A stretch of DNA of 64,000 nt from Patiria miniata (lineage: Eukaryota; Echinodermata; Asteroidea; Valvatida; Asterinidae): assembly GCF_015706575.1 (NCBI RefSeq), contig NW_024037076.1, forward strand, positions 11,132,777 to 11,196,776, read 5' to 3'. Made by a program: the position numbers and the translations under genes. Below, piece after piece: positions 1 through 12,400 of this stretch. Within the stretch, counting starts at the first letter, position 1. The number at the start of each line of letters is the position of its first letter. The notes below the pieces were generated by a model. That model was given only the letters and a program-made list of their open reading frames with translations, had not been told where the DNA came from and did no database searches.

Positions 1-231
1 CACTGTTGGTATTTGATGTATTTAAAATCGTATAGTTTGTCCTTAGTTAACAATTAAGAATCCAAAGAGTCATTAGTCTTTGTTGTTCAATTGTGAAAAC
101 GTAATGTAGAGTATGTTTAAAAAAAACATATTGAAAATATCAGCCGGGAAGCAGACCTTTAGCATGGTGGTATAGACATTTAGCAGGCTGCCTGGCCATC
201 CCAAAAAACCTCGGGGAGAACACTGTCTTAC

Positions 232-486
232 CAACGACGTTGAACGTGAAGAGCTTTGACCTTGAACACCCAACATCATTGACAGCACGGCATGTGATGA
301 TATGCGGCCCGACTCCAAATACACCCCCGGCAACACCGACACCGACGCCATCACCAGAATCTGTGCAATCGATGGTGACTTCACCGGCGTCCGTGGCATG
401 AACCTCGGTCCATGTCACTGTAGATGTGTTCATGCCTGGATCCGTGCACTGCCCACCGACTTTAGGTACTGTCAGAGAGGGGAAGT
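232..486 (-). CDS. Exon 19 (last seen): divergent HYR-like module
   Basis: 85 codons between a TTACAG acceptor and a GTAAGA donor. The frame starts [14 protein letters not shown] and ends FTFNVV. The core [20 protein letters not shown] matches the second half of HYR domains (a G..F.VG...V.Y.A.D..G pattern followed by C..F.V.V). The first half is poorly conserved. It is the closest relative of the module at 1363-1605, which has [19 protein letters not shown] is an immunoglobulin-fold module of extracellular adhesion proteins. The exon ends in phase 1 at a good donor, so the protein continues beyond the left window edge. Confidence 0.75.
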
Positions 487-3400
487 CTGTAAGGCAAGAA
501 CAATTTAACTTAGCTGCACAACAATAACACCGCTCTTCTAATAAACATCTCCAAACCTTCCTTTTACCCTTTTTCAGACTTGTGCATTTGTTTCAACGTT
601 TGGAATGTAAACCATCACAAAATGATGTTTGAAACATACCGGAGCAACTCATCTTTGTATCCACTATGTAATTTGAGCCACCTGGCCCTCAAACCCACAC
701 CATGCACCTCTGGTATCCTTACGACCTCAAAACAACCATTACAACCACCGACTTGCCTGGTAATTTCATTCCACTGTTCCATTTTTGTCTCAGGGGTTAT
801 CCAGGCAATTCCTATGCAAACAGCGCAATTGTATACAAACCTATGTTAATGTGCACCAGTACATTACGTCTTCCCCGCCAATTTTAACGCATTGACTAGG
901 GTCACCCAAGTGAAACCCCCTCTGGTGGATGTACCTTGGTACATACTAGGATCTAAGCAAAGATGAAGTCGGGCATGGCTACCACGTGGCTTGGACAATA
1001 TAAAGCATAGAAATGTTAGTAGACTGTATTCCATCCTACCTCCGACCACAATGATGATGGCAATGATGATGATCATAATGACAAAGGTGTGCACGCTGAT
1101 TGAAAAGATAATGCATCATGTCGGTGATTTGATGATGTTAACAAAAAATACTGATGATTACAAGTTGATGAAGAATAATATGATGCACACTTTCCACAAG
1201 AAATTTGAGATGGCTTTTACATCCTTATCGTAGTACCGCTGTATTTGGGTTAAAAAAGGAGAACTACCCTCTCCTTATTAATGATGGTGAAACATACATC
1301 ACATGGTATCTCCAGTATTGTTTGCAGATGAGCTCTATTTAAAAACAAAACATAATACTTACATGAAACACTGAAAGAAATTAGGCAGTGTGGGAAGGCA
1401 TTAGTTGCCGAGGAGCAGACTACGTGGTGCATGCCAACACCAAACACACCCCCAGTAGTCTCCACAGTGGCTCCATCAAAGGAATCTGTGCAAGTTACGT
1501 CGGAGCTAGAACCCGGGGGGCCAAGCGTCCAACTAATCTCTACGGACGACAGTCTGTCAGAAATACAGCGGTTGTCAACTTCTGGACACTGCAGAGTGTT
1601 ACTGTCTGAAGAATAAACATCGACAAACTGATGAACGTTCCTCTCTGGCTGACAAGTTTATCTACGCCATCACAACAGTCAAACTCGATTAATGACTGCT
1701 TTTAACAGCTACAAATTTGCTGGTGAATTTGATATGGCCATGCTTTGACCGGATGTGATTGATATGCCATCTGTATCTACAATTTACCACATTTTTTGGT
1801 CGGTTTGTGGAATTTGACCGCAGTGTTAACACGAATGTGGTCTGACTTTTTTTTTTAGCTGTTTGGGCATTTCAGCCGAAACAGCTCTTGTTTTCGTTAA
1901 AATTGTGTTTCCTTTTTTTCCGACTCTTAAAAGGTTTTGTACACCTCTTTCTTCTTCACATAAATTTTGGCACTTTCCTCAATCTGATCAACTGCAGATT
2001 TGGTACTACTTAGACCACTACCTGAAGATGTATGCTGAATATGTTCGTCACGATGACGTCATCAGGTGTCTTGTTACTTCACATTAAATGCGCATATTTT
2101 CTCCACATGCTTTGTACACGTTTTTCTTCAAACTGTGCTCTATAGCACTTTCATATGTATGATAGACTTTTGACCACTACCCGAAAATGGACCCCAAGGA
2201 TTTTCGCTACGATAACGACATCGTATGTCACGTCATATTTAGTGTGTATTTTTCGAATCACTATAACTTCGGAAGTCTCAGTTCGATTGGTTTGAAACTT
2301 GGTATGCAAATAGACAAGGATGTGTTACAGATAAATATTTTAGTGACGTCATCATTTTTGGCATAGCCCACTTCTTGTACCAGCCAATGCATGAAATGGA
2401 AGTGGAAGAAATGTAAGACTGCAGGCAAGGATTGTCTTAATTGAGGTTGATTGCATGTAACTCATTGTACCCTTGGACGAAATAAACTTACCGCTATCAC
2501 AGCGTGGTCCTGAGTAACCAGGATCGCATAGATCAACATCTGTGCACTTTGGATATGGTTTGCCTGGTCCTGTACATTCCACTCCTTCAGCGGATTCTGT
2601 TTACATAACATATACAGTACATAATGGCAGTGCGGACAAATAATTTGGGGGAAGGATATGTGACATATAGCTTCCACAATGAAAATCATATTAATTAAAT
2701 ATGACCTAGGCCTATGTATTACACTAAATGTCATATTATAGTCACGTTCACGTGTCCCTTTTAAAGTATTATGCTTTATTTTATGCTAACTTCACGTTTC
2801 AAGTTCAGAAGCACTGTACTACCATGACAGTACGGACGTTATTTGACACACACACACACAAATGTTCTCCAAGACTTTCGCAGTGGAGCACCCTGACTTG
2901 ACGAGCTCTCCACAAAACTATTTTTGTATGTGTGATCTTTCCTGCATATTTTGTATAATATTCATCTTATTGGTTTTATGAATTTCAAATTTTGTTTGTT
3001 TACTTACGAGAACAGTCATGACCACAGTTTTTGTAGAAACAAGTGCAGTCGAGCCCTTCGTTTGACTTACAGATGCAGTTTGGTGGGGATCCGGTTTCTT
3101 CACAGAATGTTCCATCTGTTGTAATGATATCCATGTACACTCTTTTAATGTAATGTAATATTTGATGGCGACATGTGTAAGATTTTCCCAGAGTACCTGG
3201 AACAAACTCTAACTTTACTTGGAGCTAGGTTTTGCCCATTATATTGACAAGTTTTTTCGGTATAATTACCAATGTTGCTACTTGCTTTTCAGGTCTCGTT
3301 TTCAGGTCTCTATTCATTGAATAGGCATTTCCTGGGTTAACGCACTTTTCTTACAAGCCCTTATGATGAGGTAACTGTAGCACTGCTCTCGGGCCTTTTT

Positions 3401-6400
3401 ACTCATTGCATACATTGGGGTTCTTTATTTTTTTAAAGGCGAAGAACCTGTGTTCACAGGAACGGAGTGCCCATCTCTCTTACGAAGCGATTGGGCCAGA
3501 CTCGAGTCCATGAAATGCTACTGGGGAATCGCCACACCTCCTCCACAGCGAGTCTGTTACCTACCCAGCAGTGAATAATGCCGGTACCCATTTAACACCT
3601 GGGTTGAGAGGAGTAATTTAGGTATTAAAAGTGCCTTACATAAGGGCACAACACGCATGGCCACGGCGAGGCTCGAACCAACAATCTCACGATCATGAAT
3701 CCTGTGCCCTACCGCTATACCAACCGTTACTAAATATAAATTATCGCACACGTCAAGCTGCACCTACCGGAAACTTCTGCCACCGTCACGTTTGTATCAC
3801 AGTCTGCAGTGTTGGAATTGTCAGTAGCGGTGTAGCGGACCATGTGAGGAGATGCTCCCAGACTGAGAGTCGTGGTGTCGCCAACCTCGTACATCGAGCC
3901 GCCAATGTTTATGCTGATGGTATACTGGCCGGAGTTGTCGGATGCAGACTGGACGTCTGGCAAGGAAACCGTTGAGTAGCTCTTCCTGCAGTCCGTGTAG
4001 ACTGTGAAGTCGGCAGGGCAAGTGATGCTGGGCGGTTCCACATCTGGAAATGACCGTACAAATAGAAAATCACTGAAAATTGTATCATCATTGCATTTGA
4101 CGAAAATCCAGCTAGATTGGAAACATTTGTCGCTCTAGGGGACTGGGGTTTTTTCAGATTCTAACTTTCGGTGAATTCCGTTAGTTGGTAGTTCATAACA
4201 GTTTTAAAAGATAACATATAGTTTAACCAAAAAAAGGGCCGGGGCGGAATCCGCCTCCCTAGACTTTTTCCGCGATAGCCTTTAAAAAAATGTTTCGCAA
4301 CCTGAGCTCTTATGACTTTTTAGCTTTGAGCCTTGCGCATCTTTTGACACCAAAAACATAAAAATCGGAACAGGGGTTGTCGCGCAGCGAAAACTTTTTC
4401 CGGCGCTAGGCGCCGTGAAAACTGAATTTTCCCATATACGTCGTGTACACGGACCAGAATTGCTATTCATACATATGAATAATTAATTAGCCATCATTCC
4501 AAAATCCTTTGACCTTTGGTCATGAAATTTCCTCTTTGGTATGTTTATGAAGAGTTGCTCTATGTATGTACCGAGTGTCAAAATTGTTCGTCACTCGATG
4601 GCCGAGATCTTGGGGTGGGCGCAATCCGCCCCCCCCCCCCTCCCCCGGCTGAGAGATGGTCAAAATAACCCGGCCCCTTTAGGGTTAAACTTAGATAACT
4701 AAAAGAAGTAACAATGTCTGCAGTGTTTTGAACGTACATTGTACTGTGCAAATTTTTACGATTTTTGAAAGGTTAGATTTCTACCCTCTACAATTTAAAC
4801 TATAGTCGGTTGGAGGTGAATGAATTGATCTCATTTCTGTACAAGAACATTGATTTATTATCTGATGTTATCAGTGACTGTTATTATCAATGCCTGCATG
4901 ACAACATGTTTCTGGAGGTTGTTATCTCCCATCCCATCTTCAGACTGCAAGTACTGTTAACAATTATAATGCATTGTGTTCCATTCAAAATGAAACCATG
5001 CAATTGGGATAACAAACTATGTGTGTTTTACGTTACCCGTGCAATACACGCCGTTTCCTGCATACCCTGGTCTACAGGTGCATGAGAAACCCTCGAAGGT
5101 ATCATTGCAGATTGCATTGTCATCGCAGTTGTGCAACGGTGCATCCGGGTTACATTCATCGACAGCTACAGGATGTATGAAACACAAGACAATATTAACA
5201 AACCATGTATTTAGTTACTCTATACTGTAACTGTTACACAAAGAAGTATGGGCAAAAAAAATGGTTCAAAGTACAGGCCTCAAAGTAGTGAGAAGTGTTT
5301 CATACGTGGTTATACCAAACAAAAAAGTGGCTGAAGTGTAAATTGGATGGAAGGCCTTGTTGATTGGTTCCCAACCACGTCCACATGCACCCCGCACAAG
5401 TGGTCTGTATGACAGACAGCACAGTGGGTTTGCTAATTAACCAGGTGCTTGGCTAGTATAGCCCTATGGTTGCTAATGCAAAGCGTCTGCCGTTGTTGAG
5501 CAAAGCTAATCCGATTACGTACTTAGATGCTATAACGGAGCAGTGAAATTCATGCACCCCCAAAAACATGGCATTTTGAACGTTGTGTTTCTCAAAAGTT
5601 ATGCTCAGCATAATTGTAATGTTAAACAATAACGGAACAAGAAATTCTAACTTCATGTCAGTGAAAAAAATCGCCGTCATCGATACCGAAATGTCATTAC
5701 TAGTTACTGGTAAAGCTGACCTTCAAGTCTGGAAGAAATCGTTTCAAAACTTCCCCAAATCTATGTATTTATATCAATTTCTATGTAAATCAACGCACTC
5801 TATGCGGACGTGGTTGACACTTCCATTCGGCATTTTTCAACCCCATGAAACCCTCAACCGTTTTCTTGGCCGGATTTAACGTTAAACAAGTGCGAAGTTG
5901 TATTGTTCACACTTTTGCATTCATATTTGCGTACATATGTAATTATTTATCAATATCTGTACTGATTGTGTAATTCAAATGCTGAGTGTCTCCGATACAA
6001 TTGCCTCTGACCTGGTTGTGCAGTAGTAGTTGGCATATGTGCCCCCTGGCAATGTTCAATGTAGTCTGAACAACAGTCTCCAGTCAATTCGCAAGCAGCG
6101 TCGCACCAACAATCTCCGAACCGAGGACCGTCTAAAAAGCATCGACCGACACAGCTATCTATGGAGAAAAAAAGACAACTATGAAGGTCGTAGTGTGAGG
6201 CAGAAATGACCATCTGAGGAAACATAATGTAACCAGCAAAATCAATTTTCGAAAAAAAGTTTTATTCATGGATGAAACACAAGAAGACCTAAATTGGAAA
6301 ATAGAGGGGCTCGTACCTTACTTTCAATGGGGGCGCTGTTCAAATCGGACGATTGTTTACAGAATATAGTGTACAAGTACCCCTTAACAATGGTGGCTCT

Positions 6401-9400
6401 GTCCGTAATTTTGGAGATTTTCTATGAAAAAAATAGACACAGCTGGCGGGGTTTTTGAACTCCCCCCCCCCCCGGATCTACGCCTGTGCTTAGTGGTCGG
6501 GGTTCGTGACTCACGATCAGAGGGTCCGGGCTAATGATGTGCATCGGCTCGGGTTGACCAGGCCAAACCGAACCGAAACATAGAGACATAAACTGAATCC
6601 GAACCGAAACCGATCTTCACTCCCTCAAACAAACCCGACCCGACCCGACACGACTAAAAATAAGGTAGGACAAAGTAATTACTTTTTTTGCCTGCCCTTA
6701 CGCATAAAAATGTTACCCACCTGGCATGATTTTTTTTGCAAAACCAACGTCTCTCTCTGTCATACTCAGTTGGTTGATCGAGAGTAACTGCTCTTATTGA
6801 ACAAACGCAAGGTATCATCAAAAACTGTTACAATGTATCTATTTTACTGTCAGTCCAATCCGACTGGAGAATTCCGTGGGAACTTGATAGTGCCTTCGGC
6901 GGCCAAATCACACAATGGGCTGCGGTCACAGTTACTGTCAATTAAATTGCATCACCTGACTTTCTCAACTGTTTCGGTTTATTTCGGTTTATTTCGGTTT
7001 TTCAAAAGATGGCTAAACCGACCCGACCCGACCCGAAAATGAAAATGCAAAACCGAAACCGACCCGACCCAACTGAAATGATGGACAAACCGACCCGACC
7101 CGACCCGAAGTCGGTTTCGGGTCGGGTCGGTTTCGGGTCGGGTTTGCACATCATTATCAGGGGGATAGAAGCACGCTATTGGCCATATATTGTGTCCTTG
7201 GACGAGCCACTTAACCCCCACTTGCCTCTTACAACCAAGGAGTTGGTAACAGCGTTAGCTGGGGAGTAGCCTGCGCTGGACAAGCATCTCATCCAAGGGA
7301 AACGGAAACATTCCTTCTCTTTTGTTTTGGGGGGTTTTAGTTTACTTTAACCCTGTTAACTACATTGATCTAAATTTTAATTACCTTTTAAATTAAAAAC
7401 AGCACCCACATAATTTCTACCAAACATAGGCCTACCGCAATTTTCTTCATCATTGTCGTCAAAACAGTCCAGTTCACCGTCACATCGCCAACTCCCATCA
7501 ATGCAGACAGAGTGACCGCAATCAAAGTTGCGCCACGAACATGGTATGGTGTCTAAATTTTAAGAAAAATGCACATAAAATGGACACTGTTATAGGTACA
7601 ATGAAGAATTGTTGCTTATTTCTGATGTAAAAAACAGTTAAAACTTGGGTCGATATACAGGAATGCATGCGACATCAAGATATTGATTACATGTATTAGT
7701 CATTTTAACATATGCAAACCCCATTTGATTTCGAATTTCACCCCGAAGAAGGATTTGTGTTTATAATTGATTTTTCCTACCCCCCCCCCCCCCCAAAAAG
7801 CGCGCTTTTGAATGAATCATCAAAGGAAAAACATTGCATTTAATAACTTTACACAATTCGAATTATTGGTGCCCAACAATAACTCGGCCTCGCAGGGCGG
7901 GTTCAATTGTGCACAAAATGAAAGCCTTTTTTCCAGAGGTTGCAGAAGAGTTTCGTAAAATACAAACATCCTTGGGCAAACATCTTTAATTTGATGTCCT
8001 GCAATAAAATAAGCGGACATTCAAATAATTATGTTGAAAGTGTCAATACGGCAACAGTTTGAAGCTTGAAATGGTGTCCTCAACAGTGTTGTAGTTCTGT
8101 GGTATACTGCAATTTGAGGTTGGATAGCAAGAGCTAAGCCCTACCTCTAACATTGTTCTTAATTCGTTATTAAACAAAATTTGGTACATTTCTTGGAAAA
8201 AAATTCTTTTTCAAATCAAAGTCTACTTAATCAAATCACTCCGGGGGCTTCCAGTATTTTTGAAACGGTTCTTGTTAAAACTGCAATTGGGGAATTTTTT
8301 GATTTCTCAAGATTGTATTATGTTCTCTGCACACTTTGTTATTTACAATAAGTACATAATGTATAATACTATGTGGTTTTGTTTGACGAACTTAACGAAG
8401 TGACGAATCCTGATTTGTTTATTTCAGTTTCATTTTTACAAATCTGTGTTCTATTCGGCAAAAGTAGTCGGTTAAATTCCATCCTCCTTAAGCTAGGTTT
8501 ATAGGGTTATTCAACAACTGGACGAGCCGCATCAGATATTTATTTTCCGTTACATTTGGTGAAATTATCCGGTTCGTTAGTGACTTCGTTAGTTTTACAA
8601 GCTCGCCCACCACTGATTAATAACGCCCATTAGATTAAGTTGCCTTAACTTCCAATTTCAGTTGTTCCAATGCTAGTTAATGTTTTATTTTTTTAATTAT
8701 TTATTTAAAAATCTCTATACAGGATACAAAATATCAGCTCAAAACATTAAAAAAGTGAGAGAAAAAACAGCCATTAAAATGATAAAATAGTAAAATGAAC
8801 ATGATAATGTATGTTATCAGGTTCGTTAAAATGAACAATTAAGATAATAACCATAACAATTATTATGTATTAAACTGGTAAAACTGTACATTAAAGAAAA
8901 GTTTTCTTCAACCCCCTTCACCTACCCTTTACGTTTATAAAACCGTTTATGATTCAATGTTGACCTAGGAAGGTAAGTTGTTCTGTGAAAATTGCAATGG
9001 TAAAATGGTAACATAAGCAACTATGAACGTAAAAGAAGTACTTTTAAAAATGAAGTTTCCTATGCATGTATTTTAAACCATCAATAGAGGATATGTGCAG
9101 GAGACGTGGTTTAAACTGCAGTGACGTCACACCAACGAACTGGATTACACAAAGTTGTCTTTTAACGTGATATTCTCCAAACTCTGTATTGCTAATGTGC
9201 GGTTTCGATCCGTTACTTATTTAAAATGTTGAGGGTACTCTGCAAGAAAGGTATGCTTCATCTCTTCAAGAATACAGAAAATCCACAAACACACAATAAA
9301 AAACAGAAAGTAATGGTGCTTACAAGTTGATGGTACACTAGAAGCAGTCAAGACAAATCCCCGAACCCAATTCTTGCCAGATTCCAAACTAAGCCACATC

Positions 9401-12400
9401 GTCCGGTTATCGGAGAGTAGATTTGGTGGAGACCTCCACCGGTGGGAAACAAAGAACGTGTCGTTAGCGCCGCTGTCCCCTGCCTTGAATGTGCCGCGCT
9501 GAGAAGAACCTGAGAAATCGTGGAAAGTGACTAGAACCCTTCGATTCGCCTCTGTCTGTATGGTCCAGGTTGTATTAAGGTTTGTCGGGTAGCTTGGATA
9601 AAACGGAGAAGTAATCCGGGCGTTTTCGTTCGCACCGAGAAATATATTGCGATCTGAAGACAAAGAAAGAAAAACTGTATTCCTTCAAGTTTTCGTTATA
9701 TCTTGTGCAATCCATGCTCACGCTGTGGTGACACCTAATGAAACCGATAATTCATTTTAAAATGATCCTTACCCTCCCCCCCCCCCCCTTCCGTTTAGAA
9801 CCAACCAACATTAACCTGATGGGGAAAAGAAATGGATTGATGATATTTAGTAAACGATAGTCGTTACGATACCTCCTACTTAATGTTCTTTAAATATTAC
9901 GATTTCCAGCGTTTGGATCATAATTCGAAAATGAGAGTTATCTGTGTTGACTGGGTCAGCATTATGAAAAATCCACACAAAGCATTCCTGGTTAATCTTA
10001 TGATTACACTGAAAAAAACCTAATATATTCTTATGTTTGCTGACAAAACCATGGTGGCTTTAAAGGGACATCGCACATATCTATATTGACGCTAATATTG
10101 ACGCCAATATTCACGACATGGCCTCCATGTCGCAAATATATGCGCCAATATTGACGCCAATATTCACAACATGGACCCATATTGCAAATATTGACGCCAA
10201 TATTGACGCCAATATTCATGACATGGTCTTCAAGTCGCATATATTGACGCCAATATTCACGACATGGCCTCCATGTCGCAAATATTTGCGCCAATATTGA
10301 TGCCAATATTGAGGGCATGGACCCAAGTTGCAAATATTGGCGCCAATGTTCACGACATGGTCTCCAAGTCGCAAATATTGACGCCAATATTGACACCAAT
10401 ATTCACGACTTGGCCTCCACGTCGCAGATATTGACGCCAATATTGACGCCAATATTCACGACATGGCATCCATGTCGCAGATATTGACGCCAATATTCAC
10501 GCCAATATTCACGACATGGACCAAGGTCGCAAATATTGATGCAAATATTGACGCCGATATTCACGACATGGACCCAAGTCGCATATATTAACGCCAATAT
10601 TGACGCCAATATTCACGACATGGTATCCAAATTGCAAATATTGATGCCAATATTGACGCCAATATTCACGACATTGCCTCCATGTCGCAACTATTTACGC
10701 CAATATTAATGACATGGACCCAAGTCACAAATATTGACCCCTAAATTGACGCCAATATTCACGACATTGACCCAAGTCGCAAATATTGACGCCAATATTG
10801 ACGCCAATATTCACGACATGGTCTCCAAGTCTCAAATATTGACGCCAATATTGACGCAAATATTCAGGACATTGTCTTCAAGTCGCAAATATTGACGCCA
10901 ATATTGACACCAATATTCACGACACCTAAGTTGCTGTGAAAAAAAGTCACGCATGAGTGGGCTTACAACTTGGGCCTGTCGTGAATATTTGAGTCAATAT
11001 TGGCGTCAATGTTTGCGACATGGAGACCATAATTATCGTATATACTGGCGTCAATATTGGCGTCAATATTTGAGACATGGAGGCCATGTCGTGAATATTG
11101 GCGTCAATATTTTCGACTTGGGTCCATGTCGTGAATATTGGCGTCAATATTTGCGTCAATTTATATGTGCGATGTCCCTTTAAAGCCACCATACAAAACA
11201 CCATATTAGCAAAGTGCCAGATTAAATTAAATTTATATGCGCGATGTCCCTTTAAAGCCACCACACAAAACACCATATTAGCAAAGTGCCAGATTAAATG
11301 GACAAACAAACTGGCTAGTTCATTAAACTTTCACACTTTCTTACTTTCATCTTTGTTATCATATATTTTGTTCGCACAATTGTGTTGACCCAAAAATGCG
11401 TTAAAAATGTAATTGGTAAGTTGTGTAACAATGATATGCAGTATTGCCTTCAAGTAAACTTGAATCCTCGATCCTGATTGGTCGATCCATGTCAACAAAC
11501 CGTGCTACATATAATCATTCCGCACGGCCACGGTTCATACCGCACTCTGTGTATTGCGCCATTCCAAGTTGCGCACGCCATTACACGCACGTGTAATAGG
11601 ATAACCGCTGAAAATCTTTTGAGTGCGTCAAGTTTGCTTGAAGATAAATTCGTTAACATGCTCGCACTCGTGGAACACGGACAATGTAGTGCGTCTTTGT
11701 TCCACATACCACTCGGTCTTCGGCCTCGAGGTATGTGGGACACAGACGCACTACATAATTCCGTGTTCCACTCGTGCTCGCGGGATAACTATTAATATTT
11801 TTCCTTAACAGCATGGTAATTATGTTCTTACTGTCACAATCGAATTCATCACTTCCATCCAAACAATCAGTTACTGCGTCACACTTCGAAGAATTACTTA
11901 TGCAGACTGAATGCCCACAGTCAAACTCGTCAGGAGAACACGTCAATTCCTCTGTACGACCAGAGAAGACAAAAAAAAATCAGTCAATCGAATAATAATA
12001 ATAGTGCGTATTTACAAAGCGCATGTATCCACCCGGAGTGGTGCTCAAGACGCTACATCATAATTACCCCTGCTCATTGTGCCAATGGAACATTCTAAAT
12101 ACCATATGAGCTTCCTGGGAGTACATAGCTTGATGCAGCCTGTATGTGGCTTGCTCGTGTGGAGAGATTTTCTTTCACATGTTGCTTCTAAAATTATTGG
12201 TATTAGTATGACATTGTTGTCCAGGAGTAACCTGATCAATATTTCAACTTGATTCTGTTCTTGTAAACAAAGTCGTAATTGAAACAGTATTCTCAAGTCA
12301 TTCACTCATAATCCAGTCTCTGGTACTTGGGACTTAAAGGGAAGATACAATAATTTTGCAAACATCAAAACACAAAATGATCAAATTATCACAAAATACC

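Noticed and set aside
640..811. Open stretch on the minus strand ([20 protein letters not shown]...) with AG and GT at its ends
   Set aside because: Length is not a multiple of three (172 bp) and the exit phase does not fit the neighbouring exons. No known domain is recognised.
10031..11309. Frames of 60-120 codons in the AATATT satellite
   Set aside because: They follow the tandem unit on both strands and carry no domain.
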